Origin: Beta vulgaris subsp. vulgaris
Taxonomy: Eukaryota; Streptophyta; Magnoliopsida; Caryophyllales; Amaranthaceae
Length of the DNA: 64,000 bases
NCBI RefSeq assembly: GCF_026745355.1
Contig: NC_079206.1
Span: 10,632,779 to 10,696,778, forward strand
Direction of reading: 5' to 3'
Position 1 is the stretch's first letter; every line of letters starts with the position of its first letter. The position numbers were made by a program, and so were the translations under genes. Below are positions 43,154 through 53,803 of this stretch, one piece after another. Below the pieces are notes generated by a model. It was not told where the DNA came from. It saw only the letters and a program-made list of their open reading frames with translations, and searched no databases.

Positions 43154-44569
43154 TTCTTCTAGAAGGTGTGGTGAATACCCTCCTTTTTTGTCCCTTCTTG
43201 CATACGTAATTAATTTCTCACCAGGTACGTATCTAGCATTACTCCTCCCCAAGAGAGCCACCTTGTCCTCAAGGTGGAAAGCGGGAACCGGGAACCTGGC
43301 AGTTATGGCAGAGAAATCCTCCCAAGCTGCTTCATAAGCTAGTAGGTGCTTCCATTTAATAAGGACTTCTGTTGGGTGGCCTGTGTGCTGGAGAGGTGCT
43401 CTGGTGCTTAAGAGTTCTTCTGGTTCAATTTCCAGGATCAGCTCAGGAGAGATTTGGGGTGGTATGGTGGGGTTGGTTGGTTGGGGTCCCACTGAGTGCT
43501 TCAGTTGTGAGACGTGGAATACTGGGTGGATTCTTGCTTTTGCTGGGAGTTTTAACTTGTATGCTACTGGACCAATTTTCTCCAGAACTTCGAAAGTCCC
43601 ATAATATCTTGCTGCCAACATTTCATTCCTCCTCTTGGCTAGAGATTTCTGCCTGTAGGGTTGCAGTTTGAGGTATGCAAGGTCACCCACTTCAAAACTT
43701 ACCTCCCGCCTTTTACCATCCTCATAGCCCTTCATTAGTTGTTGTGCCCTGATTAAGTGTGCCTTCAGATCATCCACTACAGCATCTCGCTCCACTAACT
43801 GCTCCTCCAGTGTAGATATAGGAGTGCCCCCTCTTGTGTATGGGGTGAGGTGTGGAGGGTCCCTCCCATAGAGAGCTTTGAATGGTGTACACTTAGTGGA
43901 TGAGTGTAGGCTTGTATTATTCCAATATTCTGCCCAGTGTAACCATCTGGCCCATGATTTAGGCTCCTTATTAATAAAGCATCGCAAATAGGATTCTAAG
44001 CTTTTGTTCACCACCTCAGTTTGGCCATCGGACTGAGGGTGGTAGTAGTACGCAGACCCCTGTAGCTTGAATATTTCCTTCCAAATATTGTTGAGGAAAA
44101 TCTTGTCCCTGTCAGAGACAATGGTAGTGGGCGTACCATGTAGCCTTATGATTTCTCTTGCAAACAGGTATGCTATTATAGGGGCAGTGTAGGGATGCTT
44201 GATGCTCATAAAATGAGCATACTTTGTGAGTCTGTCAACTACAACCAGCACTACATTTTTACCTTGTGATGTCGGTAATCCCTCCATAAAATCTATGCTA
44301 ATCTCTTCCCATACCTGGGTGGGTATAGGTAAGGGTTGGAGAAGACCCCATGGGCTCAATGTGGACTGTTTATTCTATTGGCAGATGTGGCATGCTTGAA
44401 CATACAACTGAATTTCCTTCCTCATACCTGGCCAAAACCACTGGGCTGCGATTCTTTTATATGTTTTTAAATCACCTGAGTGACCCCCCAAAGGACTGTC
44501 ATGGTATTCTTGTAATAAGAGGCGGACCAGTGGTGAGTGTTTTGGGATGACCAACCTTCCCTTGTACAT
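43151..44569 (-). pseudogene. Gypsy integrase with H2C2 finger and chromodomain-like tail
   Basis: The reading starts upstream at YKGRLVIP. The H2C2 finger is HDSPLGGHSGDLKTYKRI and CHIC. A TAG at about 44372-44374 stands where the family has CQQNK, so it is one C-to-T change from CAG. The following 402 open codons hold the integrase core: DFMEGLP (Asp), IVSDRDKIF (Asp) and YYHPQSDGQTEVVNK (Glu). HPVFHVSQLK and LIKWKHLLAYEAAWED then form the C-terminal chromodomain-like module that directs chromovirus integration. Only one stop breaks this part, so the element is not very old. Confidence 0.85.
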
Positions 44570-45426
44570 GAGGTGACCTTACTTCAGGTAGTAGCCCTTA
44601 AGGTGGGGTTGTCCCTGGTTGATGCTTGCTGTGAGCTGCTGAATAGAAGGGTCCTGCCGAATTTTTGGTACCCATTCAGCCCACGAATCTAAGAATATGC
44701 CACTTGACTATGACTTTCTTTATCTAGTAGCGAGAAGATTGAGTCAAAGTTAGTTGATGAATAGTGTCAATTACTCAATCTGCTTATTTCGAACGGATGA
44801 AGTATTTTATAATATGATACATGTAAAATTTCTTAGTCGAAAATTTGGATTCATACCGATTTTTTCTCTTTCTCTTTCTCTTAAGAGTATACGATTGATC
44901 AAATCAATTTAGAAAAATTAAAACGACAATAGAAGAAAAGTAATATTTTTAATAAAATATGAGAATATCTTCAAAAATTCTATCGTATTGTAGAGTTGAG
45001 ATTTTCAGCAAGATACAATTTTATCTTATTAGTTATTTCTTTCCATTTGAAGCACATCTTCGGTTCATATCTATCCATTTAATATATATAACAACATTTA
45101 CTGTCTTAGAGGATCGATTAATGTATATAGGGTAATTTTATTGGCCTCGCTGTTTGGATTTATTTTAAAATGCCTAGCTAATTAGTCCGACGAACTTCTA
45201 CGATGATCACAATTGGGAAAGGGTTAATTGGCGAGGACGAGAAAAAAAAGACCTGCATATTCCGTTGCATTGTCTAAGCAAAAACATATTATTATATTTA
45301 AATAGTACATGATCGCATAGGAAATGTGAAAACTAGTGCAGGGATTGAGAACCCATGTTTTATTTAGTTATACTAGCTAGCTAGTAACACTGCACCGAGA
45401 TTAATTGGGAACCATCACAATTAGGT

Positions 45427-45594
45427 TCAACCCCAAACTACATTGACTTCAATAGAGCCATACTGTCCAGAATGGGTTTTTTATCGCTTTGGCCGGCAGA
45501 TTTGACTAGAAACACAGCTTTACCGTTTGCAATTTCATCGTCAGGAGAAATAGTATCATAATCCATCAAGTGAGCTGTAATCTCGAGTTCGCTT
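45427..45594 (-). pseudogene. JIP60-like gene, truncated copy in unit 1
   Basis: It matches the last 55 or so codons of 51112-51528, including the block for AHLMDYDTISPDDEIANG. One base is missing in the TGTCCAG-AATGGG stretch, shifting the frame near the C terminus. Homology stops abruptly at 45594 and the rest of the coding region is absent. Confidence 0.9.
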
Positions 45595-45985
45595 TGATTT
45601 CTTCAAGTAAAGAATAAGTTTTCTTAATCTTTGTGTAGATCTTGGTGTTACAGTGTGCATAAAACCGCCTAGCCTATTTTCGGACATGATCCATGTTGAT
45701 CACCTCTAATAAAAGGTCATAATGGGTCCGGTCAGTGCGGGTTGTGGGTCAGTAACTGGTCAGTAGTGGACGGTCAATAAACGGGCAAGAAAAATAGTGA
45801 CGAAAAATGACAAAAGTGAGTATAATTGAATACGAATCCTTACATGTATTTTTTTTGTAATATATGTTTTCTTTAACAAATTTATTGGGTTATTTGGCCC
45901 TATAATAACTCTGTATTAAATCTCTATCAAATGAAAAGCCTATAAAACGATCCTAACCTTTTAGGATTTAGGGCCGGCAGATTTA
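45595..45985. other. Foreign DNA replacing JIP60-like coding sequence in unit 1
   Basis: It contains a hAT-type right end, CATGTTGATCACCTCTA, ending at 45708, related to the TAGAGGTGATCAAG end at 14953. It also has GGTCAGTGCGGG-type repeats that look like another hAT subterminal region. It may come from element excision or filler during repair. Confidence 0.5.
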
Positions 45986-46148
45986 GGTTCCACAATACTT
46001 GATATTAATTAAGATGAACAAGATGAGCTAATTATATAGGGAGAGTGATCAGAAATAGGCACTTACCTTGAGTTGATATCACGTTCTTCTGTGAACTCCA
46101 AACAACTAACTGTCTCACTTGCAAACAATAATGTCATGCTTGCCCACC

Positions 46149-46160
46149 TTTATATAGAGA
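46149..46160 (-). promoter_or_regulatory. Orphan TATA box, unit 1
   Basis: Same CTCTATATAAAG and surroundings as the intact gene's promoter, now facing a truncated coding region. Confidence 0.65.
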
Positions 46161-47747
46161 AGAGACGCAATATTCTTTTTTATGTGGGCCGCAAGGAACA
46201 ATTGTATTATTCGATGCTCTTTATAATGTATGGTAACTTCATATACGATCTTCTTGTTTTTCATCCAAATAATTACATGTGGTATATATATGTATAATTA
46301 ACTGGGTGTGGGGAGCCACAAATCCTATTCTTTTAGGCCTATATATCATTGTTGATTCTATTGCATCCATCAACAAAGATTTTTACTCTATGTTCATTTG
46401 ATTATGATTTATAGGATCATGTTAAAAATGTTTTATTGATCCTTTTTCGGGCTAATAATTTAAAATTTAAAAATTAAAAAACCTAGCATTATATGATTTA
46501 TACAAATTTTCTTTGTCAATAGGTTTGATTTTCATACCAATTCTTTTTTTCAATAGGTTTAATTCCTCATATCTAATTTCTCAAATCTTGTGAAATGATA
46601 GAGAAAAATAAAAAAAATTTCTTATTCGTTTAAAGCATTTACAAAAAATTTTAAATTAAATGTCATCATATAATATTATCCATAATTGCTTTCTCTCTCA
46701 AAAGGTTTATTTATTTTTATTAACCTTTATCACATATTTGCGGTAAGCTGGTCCCAAAGTTGTTATGTGGGTTGAGGGCTTCTACCAATTCTATCAATGG
46801 GGCCAAAGTTATTCCTAAAGGTCTAAAAACTAATGTGATAGTTATTCTTTCAACCGAATGTGATTCCAGCTAGGGCCATGATTGTTTTTCAGTTCATCAT
46901 GTTAAAGTTAAAAATTGGCAAGGCCCATACAAATAAGTGATGGACAAAATATACCCATAAAAAATAAAGAGTGGACGAATTATTCAAAAATGAAAAAAGA
47001 ATCCTGTTAGAATACTAGTCAGATAAACCTTCTCGGTTTAAGAGTTTAGGAATTCATATCATTATTTTTATGATGGCCAACTGACCCCAAATCCTATTAT
47101 TATTGGCTTGTGTTGGTGGAGGAGGGATACACATATTAATTTCCTTAGGTATCATCATGATCACAATATGTATATCAAAAAGTATTATAGCTATACATTC
47201 TACCAAATTTTATTACTTATGTTGTTTCAAAAGAATTTAGGGGTTATATGATATTGTTATATAATATAGTCATATATAATGTTAAGTGAGCAAATATTTT
47301 TCGAAAAAAAAAAATTGTTTTAGAATATCATTCATACAATTTTTCGCCTAAAAGGTTTAGTGATTCCGTCAATGTGTCACAATAAAAAGATGACCCGAAA
47401 TTATTCTTGTTCTTATCTTATGTGTGGTGGGTTATAAGAATTCAATTCGATGGACCCCATCATGCATATTGTAGTCTATCAAGATTTGTTACTCTCTTTC
47501 ATTCATTATAATATTATGCCTTGGGGAGTATGTAAACTTTTAATGGTTTTATGGTGATGGTAACAATGGAGACATATAAAATAAATGATGCCAGATTCTT
47601 TTTATAGAAATAAACTTTATCCATTTGTAAATAAGCGTTACATTCACTTTTTCACGTACGCATGCACTTACTTTTTTATCATTAATATCTTGATTGGTGC
47701 ACAAGGTAGAATTTGAAATAGTTACTATTTTTAAATTATACATTAAA

Positions 47748-50362
47748 ACGAATCTAAGAATATGCCACTTGACTATGACTTTCTTTATCTAGTAGCGAGA
47801 AGATTGAGTCAAAGTTAGTTGATGAATAGTGTCAATTACTCAATTCTCTTATTTCGAACGGATAAGTATATTAATATATGATACATGTAAAATTTCTTAG
47901 TCGAAAAGTTTGAGGATTCATACCGATTTTTTCTCTTTCTCTTTCTCTTAAGAGTATACGATTGATCAAATCAATTTAGAAAAATTAAAACGACAAATAG
48001 AAGAAAAGTAATATTTTTAATAAAATATGAGAATATCTTCAAAAATTCTATCGTATTGTAGAGTTGAATTTTCAGCAAGATACAATTTTATCTTATTAGT
48101 TATTCTTTCCATTTGAAGCACATATGTCGGTTCATATCTATCCACTTAATATATATAACAACATTTACTGTCTTAGAGGATCGATTAATGTAAATAGGGT
48201 AATTTTATTGGCCTCGTTGTTTGGTTTTTTTATAAAATGCCTAGCTAATTAGTCCGACGAACTTCTACGATGATCACAATTGGGAAAGGGTAGTTGTGAG
48301 GACGAGACAAAAAAAAGACCTGCATATTCCGTTGCATTGTCGAAGCAAAAACATATTATTATATTTAAATAGTACATAGATCGCATAGGAAATGTGAAAA
48401 CTAGTGCAGAGATTGAGAACCCATGTTTTATTTAGTTATACTTGCTAGCTAGTAACACTGCACCGAGATTAATTGGGAACCATCACATATATGTTCAACC
48501 CCAAACTACATTGACTTCAATAACTCTGTATTAAATCTCTATCAAATGAAAAGCCTATAAAACGATCCTAACCTTTTAGGGTTTAGGGCCGGCAGATTTA
48601 GGTTCCACAATACTTGATATTAATTAAGATGAACAAGATGAGCTAATTATATAGGGAGAGTGATCAGAAATAGGCACTTACCTTGAGTTGATATCACGTT
48701 CTTCTGTGAACTCCAAGCAACTAACTGTCTCACTTGCAAACAATAATGTCATGCTTGCCCACCTTTATATAGAGAAGAGACGCAATATTCTTTTTTATGT
48801 GGGCCGCAAGGAACAATTGTATTATTCGATGCTCTTTATAATGTATGGTAACTTCATATACGATCTTCTTGTTTTCATCCAAATAATTACCATGTGGGTA
48901 TATATATGTATAATTAACTGGGTGTGGGGAGCCACAAATCCTATTCTTTTAGGCCTATATATCATTGTTGATTCTATTGCATCCATCAACAAAGATTTTT
49001 ACTCTATGTTCATTTGATTATGATTTATAGGATCATGTTAAAAATGTTCTATTGATCCTTTTTCGGGCTAATAATTTAAAATTTAAAAATTAAAAAACCT
49101 AGCATTATATGATTTATACAAATTTTCTTTGTCAATAGGTTTGATTTTTCATACCAATTCTTTTTTTCAATAGGTTTAATTCCTCATATCTAATTTCTCA
49201 AATCTTGTGAAATGATAGAGAAAAATAAAAAAAATTTCTTATTCGTTTAAAGCATTTACAAAATTTTTTAAATAAAATGTCATCATATAATATTATCCAT
49301 AATTGCTTTCTCTCTCAAAAGGATTATTTATTTTTATTAACCTTTATCACATATTTGCGGTAAGCTGGTCCCAAAGTTGTTATGTGGGTTGAGGGCTTCT
49401 ACCAATTCTATCAATGGGGCCAAAGTTATTCCTAAAGGTCTAAAAACTAATATGATAGTTATTCTTTCAACCGAATGTGATTCCCAGCTAGGGCCATGAT
49501 TGTTTTTCAGTTCATCATGTTAAAGTTAAAAATTGGCAAGGCCCATACAAATAAGTGATGGACAAAATATACCCATAAAAAATAAAGAGTGGACGAATTA
49601 TTCAAAAATGAAAAAAGAATCCTGTTAGAATACTAGTCAGATAAACCTTCTCGGTTTAAGAGTTTAGGAATTCATATCATTATTTTTATGATGGCCAACT
49701 GACCCCAAATCCTATTATTATTGGCTTGTGTTGGTGGAGAAGGGATACATATATTAATTTCCTTAGGTATCATCATGATCACAATATGTATATCAAAAAG
49801 TATTATAGCTATACATTCTACCAAATTTTATTACTTATGTTGTTTCAAAAGAATTTAGGGGTTATATGATATTGTTATATAATATAGTCATATATAATGT
49901 TAAGTGAGCAAATATTTTTCGAAAAAAAAAAATTGTTTTAGAATATCATTCATACAATTTTTCCGCCTAAAAGGTTTAGTGATTCACGTCAATGTGTCAC
50001 AATAAAAAGATGACCCGAAATTATTCTTGTTCTTATCTTATGTGAGTGGTGGGTTATAAGAATTCAATTCGATGGACCCCATCATGCATATTGTAGGTCT
50101 ATCAAGATTTGTTACTCTCTTTCATTCATTATAATATTATGCCTTGGGGAGTATGTAAACTTTTAATGGTTTTATGGTGATGGTAACAATGGGAGACATA
50201 TAAAATAAATGATGCCAGATTCTTTTTATAGAAATAAACTTTATCCATTTGTAAATAAGCGTTACATTCACTTTTTCACATTACTTTATTTATCATTAAT
50301 ATCTTTGATTGGTGCACAAGGTAGAATTTGAAATAGTTACTATTTTTAAATTATACATTAAA
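47748..50362 (-). repeat. Tandem array, unit 2 (2615 bp)
   Basis: It is nearly identical to unit 1 but lacks 453 bp. The coding remnant is reduced to the last few codons (48495-48521), joined at AATA to the foreign segment of unit 1. Promoter and leader (48660-48790) remain. Confidence 0.9.
48764..48775 (-). promoter_or_regulatory. Orphan TATA box, unit 2
   Basis: Same promoter text as units 1 and 3, with no coding sequence left downstream. Confidence 0.65.
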
Positions 50363-51111
50363 ACGAATCTAAGAATATGCCACTTGACTATGACTTTCTT
50401 TATCTAGTAGCGAGAAGATTGAGTCAAAGTTAGTTGATGAATAGTGTCAATTACTCAATCTGCTTATTTCGAAAGGATGAAGTATTTTATAATATGATAC
50501 ATGTAAAATTTCTTAGTCGAAAAGTTTGAAGATTCATACCGATTTTTTCTCTTTCTCTTTCTCTTAAGAGTATACGATTGATCAAATCAATTTAGAAAAA
50601 TTAAAACGACAAATAGAAGAAAAGTAATATTTTTAATAAAATATGAGAATATCTTCAAAAATTCTATCGTATTGTAGAGTTGAGATTTTCAGCAAGATAC
50701 AATTTTATCTTATTAGTTATTCTTTCCATTTGAAGCACATCTGTCGGTTCATATCTATCCACTTAATATATATAACAACATTTACTGTCTTAGAGGATCG
50801 ATTAATGTAAATAGGGTAATTTTATTGGCCTCGTTGTTTGGATTTATTTTAAAATGCCTAGCTAATTAGTCCGACGAACTTCTACGATGATCACAATTGG
50901 GAAAGTGTTAGTTGGCGAGGACGAGACAAAAAAAGACCTGCATATTCCGTTGCATTGTCGAAGCAAAAACATATTATTATATTTAAATAGTACATGATCG
51001 CATAGGAAATGTGAAAACTAGTGCAGGGATTGAGAACCCATGTTTTATTTAGTTATACTAGCTAGCTAGTAACACTGCACCGAGATTAATTGGGAACCAT
51101 CACAATTAGGT

Positions 51112-51528
51112 TCAACCCCAAACTACATTGACTTCAATAGAGCCATACTGTCCAGCAATGGGTTTTTTATCGCTTTGGCCGGTAGATTTGACTAGAAACA
51201 CAGCTTTACCGTTTGCAATTTCATCGTCAGGAGAAATAGTATCATAATCCATCAAGTGAGCTGTAATCTCGAGTTCGCTTGCTTCTGCAGGCACAACCAC
51301 CTCATCCCTTTCTAAGGGAATGAATTCCTCAGGCCTAACCTCAATACGTTGACTTTGGCTCTTATCGAATAATACAAACTCAGAACCGATGCCGAAGCGA
51401 CCTGCTATTCTTCCATACACATCTGCTGGATCTTCTCCATCTCCGTTGATGAGCTTAACACTAATGGTAGCTTGAACATTGTTACTGAACTTCACTATCA
51501 TCTCCTTACATTGTTTAATGCTGGCCAT
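51112..51528 (-). CDS. JIP60 C-terminal-domain-like protein (138 aa)
   Basis: A single-exon coding sequence opening MASIKQCKEMIVKFSN and ending YGSIEVNVVWG. The order DVYGRI, EFVLFD, IPLERDEVVVPAE, LEITAHLMDYD, DDEIANG, PIAGQYGSIEV matches the C-terminal domain of the 60-kDa jasmonate-induced protein and its short relatives (DUF6598-type, by recall). The ribosome-inactivating domain of JIP60 is absent, so a toxin function is not implied; the role is unknown and probably stress- or jasmonate-linked. No signal peptide, so it is likely cytosolic. It has a TATA box at 51749-51760 and a 108-bp intron in the 5' leader. Flanking units keep the promoter but not the gene. The family name is less certain than the gene itself. 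Confidence 0.75.
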   Translation of the reverse strand: MASIKQCKEMIVKFSNNVQATISVKLINGDGEDPADVYGRIAGRFGIGSEFVLFDKSQSQRIEVRPEEFIPLERDEVVVPAEASELEITAHLMDYDTISPDDEIANGKAVFLVKSTGQSDKKPIAGQYGSIEVNVVWG

Positions 51529-51559
51529 CTTTAATTATAGGGTATTATATTATATTCTC

Positions 51560-51667
51560 CTGTATACGGACCAAAGATAAGAAAGGAAAACATCAATTTT
51601 AGATATTAATTAAGATGAACAAGATGAGCTAATTATATAGGGAGAGTGATCAGAAATAGGCACTTAC
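51560..51667 (-). other. Intron in the 5' leader of the JIP60-like gene
   Basis: Donor AAG/GTAAGTGCC (51667 downwards) and acceptor GTATACAG (ending 51560) bound a 108-bp intron between the predicted transcription start and the ATG at 51528. The same donor is kept in units 1 and 2 (about 46064 and 48682); the acceptor is lost there. Confidence 0.7.
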
Positions 51668-51748
51668 CTTGAGTTGATATCACGTTATTTTGTGAACTCC
51701 AAGCAACTAACTGTCTCACTTGCAAACAATAATGTCATGCTTGCCCAC

Positions 51749-51760
51749 CTTTATATAGAG
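51749..51760 (-). promoter_or_regulatory. TATA box of the JIP60-like gene
   Basis: Minus strand CTCTATATAAAG. Transcription would start near 51720, giving a leader of about 85 nt after splicing. GGCCCACAT just upstream resembles plant site II-type motifs. Identical copies are at about 46149-46160 and 48764-48775. Confidence 0.75.
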
Positions 51761-53422
51761 AAGAGACGCAATATTCTTTTTTATGTGGGCCGCAAGGAAC
51801 AATTGTATTATTCGATGCTCTTTATAATGTATGGTAACTTCATATACGATCTTCCTGTTTTCATCCAAATAATTATCATGTGGGTATATATATGTATAAT
51901 TAACTGGGTGTGGGGAGCCACAAATCCTATTCTTTTATGCCTATATATCATTGTTGATTCTATTGCATCCATCAACAAAGATTGTTACTCTATGTTCATT
52001 TGATTATGATTTATAGGATCATGTTAAAAATGTTCTAATGATCCTTTTTCGGGCTAATAATTTAAAATTTAAAAATTAAAAAACCTAGCATTATATGATT
52101 TATACAAATTTTCTTTGTCAATTGGTTTGATTTTTCATACCAATTCTTTTTTTCAATAGGTTTAATTCCTCATATCTAATTTCTCAAATCTTGTGAAATG
52201 ATAGAGAAAAATACAAAAATTTTCTTATTCGTTTAAAGCATTTACCAAATTTTTTAAATGAAATGTCATCATATAATATTATCCATAATTGCCTTTTCTC
52301 TCAAAAGGTTTATTTATTTTTATTAACCTTTATCACATATTCGCGGTAAGCTGGTCCCAAAGTTGTTATGTGGGTTGAGGGCTTCTACAAATTCTATCAA
52401 TGGGGCCAAAGTTATTCCTAAAGGTCTAAAAACTAATGTGATAGTTATTCTTTGAACCGAATGTGATTCCTAGCTAGGGCCATGTTTGTTTTTCCGTTCA
52501 TCATGTTAAAGTTAAAAATTGGCAAGGCCCATACAAATAAGTGATGGACAAAATATACCCATAAAAAATAAAGAGTGGACGAATTATTCAAAAATGAAAA
52601 AAGAATCCTGTTAGAATACTAGTCAGATAAACCTTCTCGGTTTAAGAGTTTAGGAATTCATATCATTATTTTTATGATGGCCAACTGACCCCAAATCCTA
52701 TTATTATTGGCTTGTGTTGGTGGAGGAGGGATACATATATTAATTTCCTTAGGTATCATCATGATCACAATATGTATATCAAAAAGTATTATAACTATAC
52801 ATTCTACAAAATTTGTTTACTTATGTTGTTTCAAAAGAATTTAGGGGTTAGATGATATTGTTATATAATATAGTCATATATAATGTTAAGTGAGCAAATA
52901 TTTTCCCAAAAAAAAATTTGTTTTAGAATGTCATTCATACAATTTTTCCGCCTAAAAGGTTTAGTGATTCATGTCAATGTGTCACAATAAAAAGATGACC
53001 CGAAATTATTCTTGTTCTTATCTTATGTGAGTGGTGGGTTATAAGAATTCAATTCGATGGACCCATCATGCATATTGTAGGTCTATCAAGATTTGTTACT
53101 CTCTTTCATTCATTATAATATTATGCCTTGGGGAGTATGTAAACTTTTAATGGTTTTATGGTGATGGTAACAATGGGAGACATATAAAATAAATGATGCC
53201 AGATTCTTTTTATAGCTAACAATACTATACCGACAATATCTTCTAGCTTCCATGCCTTCCTATTTCAAAGTTATCAACTTTTGCAGGCTATTCACTGTAG
53301 TAGTGATATTTTTTCTTCAAATACATTGATCAATATTACAGTAACGGATTGATTTCTCATGGAGATGGAGCTACAATTTTGAAAGTATGTGTAAATTTCA
53401 ATTATTTTCCCTCCCATTTTTT

Positions 53423-53437
53423 CCTATAAATAGCACC
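53423..53437 (+). promoter_or_regulatory. TATA box of the hAT transposase gene
   Basis: TCCTATAAATAGCACC lies about 200 bp before the ATG at 53632, followed by a CT-rich plant-type leader. Confidence 0.6.
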
Positions 53438-53631
53438 TTAATTCTAACCATTTCACCACACCATCTCTCATCTCCTATCTTCTAATACTTTCAATCCTCC
53501 TATTCTCAATTTTTCTTGCTCTCCCGTTTCTCTTGTCTCTTGCAATAGTGGAAGTTAATTTTTAATTTTTCTAGTTCTACAAATTAAAATTCCAAAAAAA
53601 GAGTACAAAAAATCCTACAAAAACCAAAAAA

Positions 53632-53803
53632 ATGGACCAATTTGAGATTAACACCCAAAATGTTAATGAGTATGGACAACACTCGGATGAAGTTCAAGTT
53701 TCCCCACCGTTACGAACATCCCACCAATCATCTAGTTCCACCATGCCACCACCTCCACCACGCCGACCATCTCAAAACGAAGTTCGGCCGTCTAGCGGAG
53801 AAG
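53632..53803 (+). pseudogene. hAT transposase, exon 1
   Basis: It starts MDQFEINTQNVNEYGQ, has a PPPPPRRP stretch and ends after SSGE in phase 1 at donor GTACGT. Joining to 56433 restores the frame (GE-DGEGS). The low-complexity N terminus before a BED finger is normal for this group. Confidence 0.7.

Larger units (their letters stand above)
42843..44684 (-). mobile_element. Gypsy (chromovirus-type) element, 3' half only
   Basis: On the minus strand: end of the RT/RNase H region, the H2C2 zinc finger, integrase, a chromodomain-like tail and the 3' LTR. It is truncated at 44684, exactly where the tandem array begins. The other half is not in the window. Confidence 0.8.
44683..47747 (-). repeat. 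Tandem array, unit 1 (3065 bp)
   Basis: It begins at ACGAATCTAAGAATATGCC and ends just before the next copy of that text. It carries, on the minus strand, the promoter and leader of the JIP60-like gene, but only the 3' half of the coding sequence (45427-45594). The upstream coding part is replaced by about 390 bp of foreign DNA (45595-45985). Confidence 0.9.
50363..53212 (-). repeat. Tandem array, unit 3, with the intact gene
   Basis: The only unit with complete JIP60-like coding sequence. Homology to the other units ends at TTTTTATAG (53212), about 140 bp short of a full unit, where hAT-associated sequence begins. Confidence 0.9.

Noticed and set aside
51112..51528. Ribosome-inactivating protein
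   Set aside because: The product resembles only the C-terminal domain associated with JIP60. The N-glycosidase domain and its active-site residues are not present.
46073..52003. Three similar plus-strand open frames starting MISR (46073, 48688, 51674)
   Set aside because: They run antisense through the promoter and leader of the JIP60-like units. They are conserved only because the units are duplicated, and their ends vary by frameshift. No protein signature.
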